Source: Straminergon stramineum
Lineage: Eukaryota > Streptophyta > Bryopsida > Hypnales > Calliergonaceae
DNA length: 64,000 nt
Direction of reading: 5' to 3'
NCBI GenBank assembly: GCA_963920665.1
Contig: OY987267.1
Span: forward strand, 558,001 to 622,000
Position numbers and translations under genes: made by a program. Below are positions 10,636 to 23,622 of this stretch, in pieces. Each line of letters opens with the position of its first letter. Within the stretch, counting starts at the first letter, position 1. The notes under the pieces are model-generated. The model was not told the DNA's origin, made no database searches, and saw nothing but the letters and a program-made list of their open reading frames with translations.

Positions 10636-13010
10636 ACTGCAGCAATGAGGAAGAAATGCCAAATTTAAGATACATTACCAAATTGCGAATATAGGGATTT
10701 GGTGCATGGTATCCTCGGGCCATACTACTATCATTGTAGTAACTGCTCTATGTCATTGACAGTAGAAAGTCATCGCAGTAGCTACTTTGTAGGGTGATTA
10801 CAACACTCCTCTAGAAAAAGCTCTTTTCCCGCATTACAACCTCTACGACACAAACACATCTGGCCAGGATGGTATCCTTCGAGGCACATTGCACAACAAT
10901 TAGACAAAATCATACCCGCCACTTTGGCACCACAGCTAGTTGATTACAAGTTTCAGTACTTATTTAAGTTCATAGTAGTTAGGTTCGATTATCACAACCT
11001 TTAGCAGAAACGTGTTCCAAAACATACTTAGGACTCAATACACCGAAATAAAGATCATGGTCACTACGTATCTCTACAGATCAATGTCCACCTTCACGCT
11101 GAAAAACTATTAGTAACAACCTAAAATCGCCATCATCAAGCTTAGAAGCTAAATACATTGAAGATATAAAGTTGAGAATGATGGTTACCGAAAGCGAAAC
11201 CACCCCAACGATTTGGACCCTTCATGACGCCTTCAATTCCCGATTACACACCAAAAACTGCTACGTTCTCCTTCATTCAACATCCATCTGCCGCATTTCG
11301 GAAGCTAGCTGTCAAAAGAACCTTCAACTCACTCCATATGTTTACAATACAGTACACTGTACTTCTAGCATAAGAGGAACAACAAAACTGACCTGAGGAT
11401 CAACCTGCACGAATCTGATAACTTCGCCGACTTGGACTTCCCAAACTCCAAAAACATCTCTCTCTAGATCTCGCTCTCTCGGTTGAACGCAGTCAACCCA
11501 TCAATTGAAAGTTGCAATAGCCTCTCTCGGATGCAAATGAGCACTAGGTTAAAATTCCTGAAAGCAGAAACATGTCAGCAATGACGTCACACAACCTTCA
11601 CCTTGCAAGAAAAAAAATAAGAAAAACGCTTCCAGAATGCTCCTCATGCCTCAAAAGTACATCAGCAAGCGTCCAGTGCGCATTCCGCACCAATGCGCGC
11701 CTCACAGAACTAACCTGTCTCGCACTACCTAAACCCTAAATCCTAAACCATTTTTTCAAAATGGGTATAGTCTCCACATGTTCCATAGCTTTTTAAACTA
11801 AACGTAGAATTCTTTGAGGAGAAACTAAAATTCAATCTCTGCCAGCGTTGGGCATGCTTACCATGTGAGAGACAAAGGTCCTTGCTGAAGTGTTGAAATT
11901 TCTAACACTTTCAGCGTGGCGAGTACTACCAAGCAAGTTTCTGATCGCACAATCTGCAGCACACGGACATTCAGATGGAGTAGTCCCCGAAAAATTGACG
12001 CAGTAACAAAGCTCATCAATGAGCATTGGAGTGCTAATATTCCACGCAAGAACGTGTCCTGTACAAGAAACTGGCACTCCATTCAACTTAAACTGAAGTA
12101 ATCTGTCAAGGCATGTGAAGCTCTTCGTAAAATTCGTTCCTGCAGATCTACTTGCGCAACAGCCAGGGTCTGAAATTACACTTCAAATTCTACCACATGC
12201 AATTTCTTTTTGAAAATTTTTGACCTAAAAGTCCCATTTCGATGTCATCAAAAATAATAGACACAAACTGACCGACTTGGTCAAACCCTGAAACTTCTTC
12301 TCATAGCTTGTAATATTACAATCGAGCCCATGTTTCCTCAAGAAAATTGCACTTCGGTGTTCACAGAGAAGTCACGCATAAGATCTTACAGTTACATACC
12401 AAAATAACCTGTCTTACCAGCCTCAGAAGCAAACAAGAAGCATGCAACGAGCAGAAATGAGGAGCGAAGATCAATCTATACCCCTAAACTTGCCAACTGT
12501 ACATCGCAAATGCTTAATCAAACGCTGTAACCCTAGAATACCGTAAATCGCCAACCATTTCGCAGCCCTCTAGAGATAACCAGCATGAACGACTAGCTTG
12601 TCATCACATACGCATTCCAAAATGATATACTAAATAACTTGTCACTTGAACATGGTCGAACGGATCACTGCCTACAAATTGCAGTGCATAAATCGACCCA
12701 AAAGTGGCAATTGCAAAAGACCTAGGAAAGCTGAATCCACATCAAATAGAACCAAATTGGAAAAACAACCGACTTACATGGAATGATTACTTCGTCGTAG
12801 AACCCCAGTAATGGTATCCTCTGGTTTGTCGATCTGACAAAATCCTCAGAGATAAGCTACATGTAGAAGCTCGACTGTGGTGAAGTGCTTCAAAACGTGG
12901 GACAGCCATGAAACTGTAGCAGTATTCTTTGAGATTCCATGGGTGCAGCATGTGGTCAACAGTAGCGTCTGGAAGGGACCGTTGTTCTCGTCTCGACGCT
13001 GCACGGCAGG
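10636..13010 (-). other. Probable spliced 5' leader of the HET gene
   Basis: On the minus strand, a likely first exon of about 13010-12778 ends at a strong donor (CAT|GTAAGTCGG). A pyrimidine-rich acceptor (TTCTTCCTCATTGCTGCAG) ends at 10637, 90 bases before the HET ATG. Splicing these would remove a leader intron of about 2.1 kb; further small leader exons cannot be excluded. The first exon holds at least one short upstream frame that terminates at 12787, just before the donor. The remainder of 10.7-12.7 kb shows no coding exon. The model rests only on splice-site quality and position. Confidence 0.45.
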
Positions 13011-13036
13011 GGGCGGCAAATTTACTGTTGCCGTGG

Positions 13037-13045
13037 CTTATATAG
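13037..13045 (-). promoter_or_regulatory. TATA box for a minus-strand transcript
   Basis: The minus strand reads CTATATAAG in a GC-rich setting, a canonical TATA box. Transcription would begin about 30 bases downstream, near 13010, and run towards the HET gene. It marks the right boundary of the GC-balanced island, with AT-rich repeat DNA starting near 13140. Confidence 0.5.
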
Positions 13046-13546
13046 TGCCCTGGTGCACAAGATATCCACAAGATGTCCACAAGATTGTTAAGATGGAACG
13101 TCCTAAAACCACCTACTTAAGCAATATGAGCTATTTTTGGTAGTTTTATCTTTGGGAAAATATTTTTTCCCTATAGGAAAATAGATTTCTAAGGAATGCA
13201 TATTCTCCCATAATTTTATCCCTAATATTCAAATTAATACAATTTTTCAAAGTGAAAGAATTGTAGGATCCATAATCAACATATAGGATCATCTATATCC
13301 ACATTGTGTGGTACTAATTTCCAATCATGACAATACACTAAACCACCAACCAATTATTCCAAAGCATGCCATACCATTGGTTGGCTTGCTTCTTGTAAAT
13401 AGTAGACTGTAGTGGTTTGGGGTTTAATGAATAGGTTCAAAGGAAGTCTACGATGTGGTTCAAGGGTATGTGGTGGTTTAAGGACAATGTACCTTATGCC
13501 TCTAATATCTTTGGATTAGAGGCTTTGAGTCACACATTAGAGTATC

Positions 13547-13806
13547 AAAGAATGTATTTTCTAGAGAATCTTTAATTGCTTCATCCAAAGAAAAAATTAC
13601 CATGTATTTACCTTTTCCAACTTGAACGAATCCATAGCAAGGTAGCAAGTGTTCTTTCATTCTCCAGAGGTGGAGAATGAAGATGGAAGAAGTTTTGTCA
13701 GGAATGAAGGAGCACTCGCCACCTTGCTATACATTCTTCCAAGTTGTAGAAGGTAATTTTTCTTTTGGATGAAACAAGTATTCTTTGGAAAATGCATTCT
13801 CTGAAA
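13547..13806. mobile_element. Foldback/hairpin MITE of about 260 bp
   Basis: Left and right arms of about 110 bp are imperfect inverted repeats. 'catccaaagaaaaaattacc' on the left pairs with 'ggtaatttttcttttggatg' on the right, and 'atagcaaggtagcaagtg' pairs with 'cactcgccaccttgctat'. The loop lies near 13665-13690. No frame and no clear target duplication were found. Confidence 0.65.
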
Positions 13807-14379
13807 TCATTACATATGATATCCATATTGAATCACTTTGCATGTTTCTAAGACTCTAAATATAATTATAGACATAGATGTTTTTAAATTTTAAAAGGCA
13901 ATTCCAAAAATAGTAGAATATACATAATTTGTGTATTTAAATTATATGAGTAAATTACAAAATTTTACAAGTTCTAATTCTTGGGTTCTCATAATTATAT
14001 ACAAGTTAAGAATCTTTAATTGTTCAATATTTTCTAATCACTAGTTCCTTCATATATATATAATTAGATTCACATGTGCAATGTTGATGCGCGAAATTGA
14101 TAGGTTTTTGTAGTACTGCCAATCCTACAGCCAAAAATTGTAATTTTGATAAAAAAAAAACGTGAAGTGTTTCTTGCAATCACCTATATCCAAAGTAGTC
14201 CCTAGTTCCCCAAGTAGCACTTTGTAGTCTATACCCACTCGGCCAAGTGGTGGCATGTAGCACTCTATCAATTTTGTATGCCTAGCTACCAATCTTAGGC
14301 ATTTGTCACAATAAGGTAAACCAACCCATGACAAACAAATTGCCCAATGCAGACACCTTGGAAAACCATCCATTTCAAT

Positions 14380-14780
14380 CTTATATCAATCTATGGTAGA
14401 TTTTTGCTAATAAAGGGGCTTAAGACTTCATTAGGTTTGTTAGTCGCTGAAATCAATGTCTTAGGTGATGTTGATGGAGTTATTAGTGATTGTTTTAGGA
14501 TGTTCTACTTTTCTAGTGTAATTTCATTTCAAGAGCTAACTTTTTTATTCCCTTATGTCATGGCCATGTTAGAAAATATTGTGACCATGTTAGGAAATTT
14601 TGAGATTGCTTTAGGTGATTAGATGACCAACTGACCATTATGGGTACACTTTGTGGTGATTTTGAGGTAGTCTACACATTGTTTTGGGCTAATTAGGCAG
14701 CACTGCTAGCACACTCCTAATAATCATAAAAAATTCATAATTTGTCAAAAAAATTAAATTTCAATTGCTCTCTCTATTTA
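14380..14780. repeat. Dispersed repeat, inverted partner of 59575-59890
   Basis: This segment matches the complement of 59575-59890 over more than 300 bp. Shared landmarks are 'gatggagttattagtg', 'catgttaggaaat' and a run near 'aatttcaattgctctc'. The second copy adjoins the broken hAT-like gene fragment, so this may be the tail of the same transposon family. A weaker third copy of part of it occurs near 54160-54230. Confidence 0.6.
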
Positions 14781-15433
14781 TCATCTTTAACTTATATGGA
14801 ATTTTTTTTTTAAATATCAAAAAATATGAACATAGCAAACTAACCGTTCTGCCATGTTATGGGTTGGTTACTTTAAAGGAGATGACCTATTTCTGATCAA
14901 CCTCCCATTCTTGTAGTTTAGGCTACTCCATTTCCAATCAGGGGAGCATTTGTTCTTTCAATGGTGGCTTGTAAGGAGAAAAATGTGAAGATTTTTGTTT
15001 GAGGCAGTTTTGAAAAAGAATTCTTCACACAATAAAAGACTGCAACCCAATTACAAGGAAACTTGCACACTGACATTGAATCCACACTCAAACATCATTC
15101 AGATATCATCATTGTGGACTTGGTATCATTCCAGAAACTAAGGAGTCTCCCGGATCATTTCAACAGGGACAAAGAACAGCGAACGGACTTCGTAATTGAA
15201 CTTGAGCTTTTACAGAAATAATCTGCTATATACACGACACAGGGGTCATTTCTGAAAAATCTAAAGCCACCAGAATCTGGTGGCCATTGCTTTACAAGAG
15301 CAGCTGCCGAACAGTTGTGCTGGTCAACAAAGCAAAATCGTGCAATGCAACCTGGGACGACTCAGGATAAATATATCCACGGCCACGACAATTCAACAAG
15401 CCGACTATTCGTCATCATCTTTACAAAGAATTA

Positions 15434-18400
15434 TTAACGGCCAGGTACTGTGCGATAGTGAAGGTATAGGTCCTCGGGTTTCTTCCAAACATACGCCCTC
15501 ACAGTTGCCAAACTCATTTCGGGGGGGAGCACCTGCAACAATAGCCACAGAAGAACATGACGCCCAGTGGACACATCCAGAAAGTGCTCAGACCGAAAAC
15601 GAATGTCATCTCAGCACACGAATAAATCTGGGAAAATCGGATAGTCAGATGCAACAGCGGGAAAACAGAACAACCATCCTCTCAAACCTCGGAGCACTCA
15701 CCTCATCATTACACAAAATTTCCACCACAGGTTTCGTGCCATGTGGCCAACTCCTGGAGCCAGGTCGAAAAGCAGGAGTTCCCTTTGCGTTGCCATTTCC
15801 GGAAGCTTGTTGGCTGCCTGGTTGACCAGCTGCAGCGTTGGCTTCCGGACCAGTCTCCTCAAGGGGTCTCTCCAAGATTAACTTCTCTAATACGTAGTTC
15901 TTAACCTGGGCAATCGGCAGCACAATGTGAGACATCCAAAAACAGAATCAACACGAACCCTATTCATAAAAGATTCCAGACGAATGCGGGAGCCAAGAAT
16001 GGAATCGACTGTCGAACTCTCAGGCCACTAAATAAAGGAGGTCTCAAGAATGCACCGCACGAAGTCCACTCTTCCCACACCAGTCCACTACAGTTCAACG
16101 ACACTAGCATCGAATCAACCCCGTCTAGTATCAAAAACGCTTTGTCAGGACAGAAAATTAGAAGAGGTAAGAGCGTACCTTGTGTATCCGAAGAATACGT
16201 GGTGCACTAAGCTTGCCTTGTGTGAGGACGGTGATCGTTTGACCTTCATAGGGATGAAGATAAAAGCTACACCTACACACTCGCACACATTCCGACAAGC
16301 AAAACATGATGAGAGAGGCACACAGATGAACGATCATTCAGCACGCAGATTAACGATCCATACATTTGAAGTCCTCTAAAATCAACAGATTTCGAAACCC
16401 GCAATCTTCTCCAGAGTCAAGGAGACCATCGACAACCATCATACAAATCGGAGGATGAAAGGAGTAACCAAACAGAAATTCCACAGAAATCGGAAGAAAA
16501 GATCAACCGAAACGCCTTCATGTTATTCTACACCAGCACCAACAGATACAACGTCGACACTAGAATTCCAGAAAGTACAGAAACCCAGAGATTGGACATA
16601 CTTGGCATTCTCCCGTTGAGACAGACGCCCATGAAGGACACATTCAATACACCACCATGGCAAGTCCTTCTCGTCCTCGCTTCCATCCAGATCGGTTGCT
16701 TTTCTTCTCCAGGGCCCACCCTGCAACAGAAACCATAAGGTGCTAACGGTACTAATCATCACCAAGGACATCAAGAGCGGAGCAGTATTGATCTCTAATA
16801 GGAATCACTGACCTATTCCGTGATTGCAATAAGCTCTAAAAGTAGCAAGTGCGGACAAGAAACCCAGTTCACATGTTCCGTAACTGAAGAGCCGTACCTG
16901 GGAGCCTTCAGTGATGATGGACGGAGGCGACTGAGTTGAGAATTCAAAATTGGGCAGCACACGCGTCTGCTGGACGTTGGGCTCATGTTTACTGTCATCC
17001 AGAGCTGAACGACGATTGGATCCATGCTCCCCAGCTCCAGAACTCAAGCTGGGACTCACATCTCCATTCGCTGTGGTAGGTGCAACGGACTTGGCTCGTC
17101 TTTGAGCTGACCAATGTGCGAGAAGACCCCCAAGGGTTTCCTGACCGATATTCAACTGCAACCCCCAGGTACCATACATCACGGTAAGGGAATAGAACAG
17201 CTGACATTCACCACCGTACAAGGAACAATTCAAAGATCTTGAGGCAAGGAGACGCCCGCGGAGTTAAAGCAGTCCTAGAAGACGGAACAGAAAGCCAAAA
17301 GACACGGAGATCCTGTTGTGCACCTGCAGCCTCCATCCTTTCAAGAAGATACTAACGTCCAACAGGGAAAGTCTAGCTACAGCACATGCGGATAAACATA
17401 GTTGCATTGCATAGTAGACTATGTAACGGTACCACATGAAAATGGACCTAGCACATGCAACCGACCGTACCTTCAGTTCTTCGGAAGCACCAGGGACGTT
17501 CAAATCAACAGCATACATTTCTGCCGAGAAACACTGAGGCGTATCCAGATGCACGGACATGCTTCCTAATCTCGTGTCCATTGTAAACCACGCCGGCACG
17601 CTCATCTGTCTCACAACCAAATATCAACCATGGTAAGGCTCCACTTGAAACATAAATTCCCTCATCAATTCAGTAAACAGCAAATGAAGTATTCAGAGCT
17701 GCTTCAGAAAGAAAAATCACTTGCCAATACAGATCGGAACACCGACTTAAGAGGCAATACGACACAAAATAAGCGAAGATATAGTGCATTTTTCATGGTC
17801 GTGCAATATGCATCAATCGCATCAAATGTCTCCACTGAAACATGCAAATGAAACAGACAGACACAGAACCACTTTCCTCACGGAGGACAGACTTTATCAT
17901 CACCTGGTAGCCAAAAAATGACGTCATTCTAAGCAAAGGAGGGACAGAAGGGAACACACCTTCTCGAACAGATCCTTCTCTTTTTCTTCAAAATTCACCT
18001 GCAAGCAATACTCCAGCTAAGCTCACCAAAGCTTCTTGGGACACCAAACTTCCTTGTCTCCTCTAGAGGCAGTTCCAAAAGAATACACCACGCAGAGGTA
18101 TAGCACAGGATATATCACGAAAGCTGCTGGATACAATGGTGACTTACCTTTCCATAGTCTTCGATCACCGCCCCTCGCGTAATTTCCCAACGCTTCACAA
18201 TGCCTGCCGCGTCCTATACGACAAGCCATGTTGAATTGTCAACAGTAATCACTACACAAGACGCCGTGACAGCTGTTATGCTCAGGAACGAACTGGGTAA
18301 CACCAATCTGAAGCTGGGGTCAAATAACCAGTCAACTTTCAAATCTTTGGTGGCCAAAAAGAATTACGGCACAAAAGTGACAATATAGGAATCTCCACAC

Positions 18401-21400
18401 CAACCTTGGTGAGAACATGGCGTCGGTCATTCAAAATCGCGTGCTGAACAATTCCAGCAGTGCCAGGAATAACGGAAGTCGGCTGAGTATACAAGGGAAC
18501 CTGAAATGGCGACAATCTTTTCCAAGTCATTCCAAGGAGAGAAACACTCCAACATGATACGTGCCTTCAAAGCACATCGCAAAACAATGAAATACCCTTG
18601 AAAAAACCCGGATTGGAATGCGAAACATACAGGAGCCGAGCCATCTATATTGGCTCGAGCACGGGCGAAGGGCAGCGAGCCGGCAACGAAGGAGCTCGCT
18701 CTTTGTAAACTCTTCGTCGTAGCTCGCTCCCGCGCAGGCCATCTGTGCAAGGACGAGTCGGTGGTGGCCACCCAAAGCCACTCATCTCCTTGGAGGGCCA
18801 ACCTTAAAACGGGGTGCTCCTCCTTACAGAGTAAAGTGCTTTCTCGGGTGGATAAGTCCGTCAGGTACACCTAATTGAACAAAGGAGAATCAAGAGCAGT
18901 CATCGGAATCATGGATGTCGAAACACAGAGCATCAAACCTGGAACACCAATCCTCAAGACAGACACGGGAACCACGTGAATTGCAGAACTCCTGAAGACA
19001 GACAAAGCACTCCTGACAAGAATCGGCAACAAAAAAGACTCCAAACGGGTAGTCACCATTGTTCCATGAAACTTCATTCAAGAATGATTGCGAAATGACA
19101 TCGATGCAACACGACAGATTTGGCAACCAGGCAAGGGAAGAGCGTACAGAAAAGTCACGGCCGCCACTATACACATGACTGAATGATGGCGAGCTTGCAA
19201 GAGCCCAAACGGAATCGGTGTGAACTGCATACGAATGAATGCAGCGTTGCTGTCCCAAATCCCAGAGCCTGCAGAGTATGGACATAAGGGGTTCCTCGTC
19301 AGTAGATAGAAGAAACACAAACAGAATAACATATCATCGGACAAGCTGGAATCTACGGCCTTACCAAATAGAAAAGTACAACCGGTAGAGACACGTTCAA
19401 AAATAAAGATCTCAAGAAGGATCAATTCACGTGTACCCTAAACCCAACTCCACATCAGTTTCTCAAGCTGTGTCCTATACCACACCCAAAAAACAATGAC
19501 TTCGAAGGCCGGTACTAACATGAAGCTGCAACACGAGACACTGGATCACCATCATTGCAACTCTAGGCTCTCCTCTACTCGGATCCGTGATAATCAAGCA
19601 CAACAATACTTTGCAGTAGGCACCCAAACACTCAAGATGATGAGAGGCTCGTGACCGACCAAATGACACAACAGCGGAACTAACCTTATCATAGAGTCGG
19701 ACGATCCTGACAAGCAAAGTCTGCAACCAAACAAAGAGGAAGGAAACCCAACCGCAATCAAAATTAAAAAATCGTCATTATTCAACCCAAAAATCAATGG
19801 GAGAATGGAAAAAACAGAAAAAGAATCTACTTGCCAAACCCACCTGCCAGTAGGGTCTAAAAGAAGAGCACGAACATTGTCCGTGTGGCCCTTCAGTTTC
19901 ATTTGCTTAGCGCCACTTCTTGCGTCCCAAACTCGGACAGCCTACCCAGACAAGGACGCCAACGCATAAGAAAACGAAAATCGGAATGAATCTCCCAACA
20001 AAATGCAAATGGGATTCAGAAGAGCTCTTCAAAATGAACCAAGGGGGAAGAGTGCGACTCACCTTTTCTGTACCACCTGAGACCAGAATTGTCCCCACAT
20101 CATTCATGGCAAGAGCGTACACAGATTCTTTGTGTCCTTTCGCAGGTAAAGGAGCGTAACCTTGCTGCGGAGTTTGCGCAGGAGCAGTGGTGACAAGATT
20201 GTTTGAGGTAATTGCACGATCGCCTGATATATGCTGGTCTTTAGAGCACAGTACACAACAAACGGAAACGATGTGCAAGGAACGAAAGATAAATACAGAA
20301 GACAAAAGCAAAACACAGAAAAACTGAAACACCGAAAACCAACCTGAAGTGTAACCTCCGTCAGCATAACTACCATCTTCGCTGGCTTCGTTGTGGGCTC
20401 GAGCGACTGGCACCATAGCTGCTTCCAAGTCCCATATGAAAACCTCCCGACCCAATCCACCAGAAGCTACTGTATTGTTCTGCAAATCCTCAGACGACAG
20501 AAAGAACAACTTTGAGCTCAATCGAAAATGAAAGGCTTATGGGAACACTCGGCTACCTCTCTAATCCACTCGCAACAAAAAAACAGACCTTCCACAACAG
20601 TGAGCTCACAGTGGGGCTCAACCAAGGGTGCACACATTGAAGTTCTTAATCCTATAACGTCCAACTCTTTGGTATTTAAAGACCAATGCGGATACTGTGG
20701 CCGTTCAAGGGCTAAAAGCACACTGCACTCGACAAAGAATGCTCCCGCACTAACACAAGGAATTTTCAAAAGGTGCACATACATAATTCTGAATATACAA
20801 GAAATCCACGGACTCACATGACGGGCAGCAGCAAGAGATGTGACATAATCAGAATGCTGCCGAAAGGTCCGGGTACATTCGCCATCAGAAAATGGTTTCC
20901 ACGTCTGTTTCCAAGCACAAACCAGCTAGAAGGTGAGAATCGACACAAGGATACTGCCCTATAAAAAATCTCCACAACCCGGTGACTCTCGTCCTTCCTC
21001 TCTGGTCTGGACTAATCACAAACCTAGACCAAAAAAAACTGCTAACACAAAGAGCAGGAAGTGAACTGTCTTATCCGAGAAAAATCCACCTTCAGTGTGG
21101 TGTCCGACGAGCAGGAGACAAGCGTGTTATCGCCAGAGACCACCACGTCATTAACCTGCAAAGATGAATCAAACATCACGTTTTATGAACGTGCTCTCAA
21201 CATAAGGACGAATAAGGTACCGCAGACACGAGCAGAAATTTGGGATGCGATGGCGTTCATGAGTGGCGAGTGTTTTATTGCTGCTGACGCTATGAACTAC
21301 TCGCCACGCGGTCTGATTGGATAAATTTGTCAACATCAAATCACGGAACAATACAAACACTGCTGCTGAACCGTTCCTCTTAACCAAACTGAGAGTTGCA

Positions 21401-22000
21401 ATTGGAAGCGCAATGGGATGAATGGATACCCAGTCAACGTGGGATTCAAAAGTGGCGCCACATACAGCCCCATCCACGCCAAGTTCCCATCTCTTCAAAG
21501 TCCCATCTCGACTGCCACTAAACAAGTAATCGCCCCCATTGTCGTGTTTCAAACCAGTCGGACCAGTCAAGCAATTGATTCCGGAACAATGCTGCAAGCC
21601 GAGCCAAAATAAAATAAATTAAAACTCAGAACTCACGAAGAATGGCAACACTGGCCTAGAGATTCTCCATGCGAAGACCACCAAGGTTCTTTCCAAGAAG
21701 AAAAAATTGGGCAGGGTTGTAAGGAAACAAGAGATGGTCAATGATAACACAAACTTAGCGTCCTCTTATAGCCCGAACGACCAAGGGAGAGCATTAGAAA
21801 AAGGTAAAATATTCAGGTGCCAGGTGACGATCGATACCAACTCTGTCTACCTAATTTCGCTTACGGAAAACCTAAAATTGGTCTCGTCCGAAGCTGAATA
21901 CCTTGGAGTCATTCGAGTCGCGTAGGACGTAAGTAATGCGCCTCTCTTTGCGAGGGCGAGCGGAATTGGCAGTATTTCCAGTGCTGCCCACCCGATGCAT
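15434..22000 (-). CDS. WDR48: UAF1/WDR48-like WD40 protein (LRS1 type), 19 exons, 769 aa
   Basis: Exons by genomic position, 5' to 3': 22000-21902, 21591-21430, 21155-21090, 20904-20818, 20479-20344, 20223-20063, 19941-19844, 19720-19685, 19268-19148, 18870-18631, 18500-18405, 18213-18148, 17998-17960, 17605-17471, 17155-16898, 16720-16602, 16266-16179, 15905-15702 and 15532-15434. All junctions are GT-AG and every phase agrees. The start [20 protein letters not shown] matches the plant orthologue. A WD40 beta-propeller fills roughly residues 34-460, with [51 protein letters not shown] and SHVYSGGRD blades. The ancillary and C-terminal SUMO-like regions follow; the tail has [20 protein letters not shown]. 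In animals UAF1 activates the deubiquitinases USP1, USP12 and USP46; the Arabidopsis homologue is AT3G05090 (LRS1). Length is close to that homologue. The protein is expected to be soluble and nuclear or cytoplasmic. The model is derived by hand from splice sites and homology. Confidence 0.95.
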
Positions 22001-23617
22001 CCTGACGAACTCCTCACTAACTCATTCCCTCCACCAATCTCTCCTCTGGCTCCCGTCCCTTCAATAGCAGGTCCCCTTCACCACAACCGGCGCCAGCCTC
22101 GACTGGAACACACCGTCAATGTCAGCTACCATAATTCATTACCTCCTGTAGAAACAAAGGTACCAAAGGTGTCACTAGATAAGCGGGGAGGTTAGTGAAC
22201 TGTGGACTAACTCCGACTAACTACTGACACAAGGAAGAAAATTTGGCAACAAAAGAATAGCTACCCGACGGGCGCATCATGCAAGGCCACCGCCAATCAA
22301 GCCATTTCACACCTAAAGCGAAACATTCCATTGAGATACCGGTACTCAAAGAATCGAGATGCTCGAGATTCTGAAACCATGCTGTTACGGTCACCTTGAA
22401 AATTACCTGCGATGGAGTGGACATGGCCTCGGGCAGCAGCAAAGCAAATCTCAGCTAATTTACGATGAAAGCTCTGCTTCTCGCTGCGAGGAGCTCGGGG
22501 AGCTCAAGCTTGCTGGAACCCTAACCAGCTGGATGACAGCCTTTGGCTGCAGACGGGGGTGCACAGCTTCGGCGCAGCTTCTTCCGAGTTGTACTGTTTT
22601 TTGGACTCTGGGAAAAGGGTGCATTGTCAACCTGCTTGTGCTTTAGTGCATTGTTTGCGAAGTTGATGTGCGGAGCAAACCCAAAATTAAGACTGGAACG
22701 CTGGTCTGGTTGCCGTGGAAATCATCCTTTTGGGGTGCCGTGTGAATCATTTACTTAAAAAACAAATGAAGAGCACTCATTGAAAGTCAAACTATTGTGC
22801 AAGGTCTCCCCTTTTCAAACCAATTTCATGGATGAAAATCTTCACTTCTATCTTACATTAAAGGATTCTATGTCATTTGTCAAACACTTTTAGGCCACTA
22901 CATCCTTACAATGTTAATCCTGGAAGGATATGGTCCAACTTAATCGTAGTCACCAAGATACTTTGATTATTGGACCAATAGGTACTCAACACTGAAGTCA
23001 TCCATCAAACCTTGTAGTTCCACAACATCCTTACAAAGATAAGGGATTAGGTATGATGAAAGTAGAGCCTCATCAACCCAAATAGGGCCTAGGCCTCTGA
23101 TCAAGGCAGTCATTCAAAAATGATCTAATTTTTGGACCAATACATGCATGTTTCATTTCCAAAGTGATCTAGATAGAAATTCATCCTTCAACCACTTTTT
23201 AGTTAGAGCACTCTAATAGAATGTTAAATCCAAAATGTCCAATCAACCATTCTATTTTCATTACCCAACTTCAGGGGCTTCTTGGATCCCAAATAAATTA
23301 TTATTAGTACTAAAAAAACCTGGAAAAAAAAATCCAAAGAATTCCCTTTAGTAGAGTTTTTTAAAAAGAGAAGGTCAATTTGCCTATTATTTTGTGTCTA
23401 AAGTCACTTTTAAAGTAGAAAAGGTGTTCATTTTAATATTTCAAGGAATAAAGTTTATATTTGTCTAATTGTAGGGAATGTGTGATTAATTATTTACTTT
23501 AGTCTAGTAGTTAGTCCAGTCAAGATAATGCAAAATCATATATGCAGTCTCAATCTTACACTAGGATTTAGAGGCCTATAATCAAATTGTGAGGTTTGAT
23601 TAAATTGTCATGTGTTT
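22001..23617. other. UAF1 upstream region, then AT-rich spacer
   Basis: Positions 22001-22600 have gene-like composition and should contain the promoter and 5' UTR of the minus-strand UAF1 gene. A telo-box-like AACCCTAA occurs near 22518. No TATA box was identified. From about 22760 to the LTR at 23623 the DNA is AT-rich, with no frame or exon recognised. Confidence 0.45.
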
Positions 23618-23622
23618 ATATA

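Noticed and set aside
11832..12086. Cys-rich 84-codon minus-strand frame
   Set aside because: It matches no family known to me, lies inside the proposed HET leader intron and has no support beyond being open.
18427..18870. Single-frame minus-strand WD40-like ORF treated as its own gene
   Set aside because: It is exon 10 of the UAF1 gene plus intron read-through after residue 402 of the spliced product.
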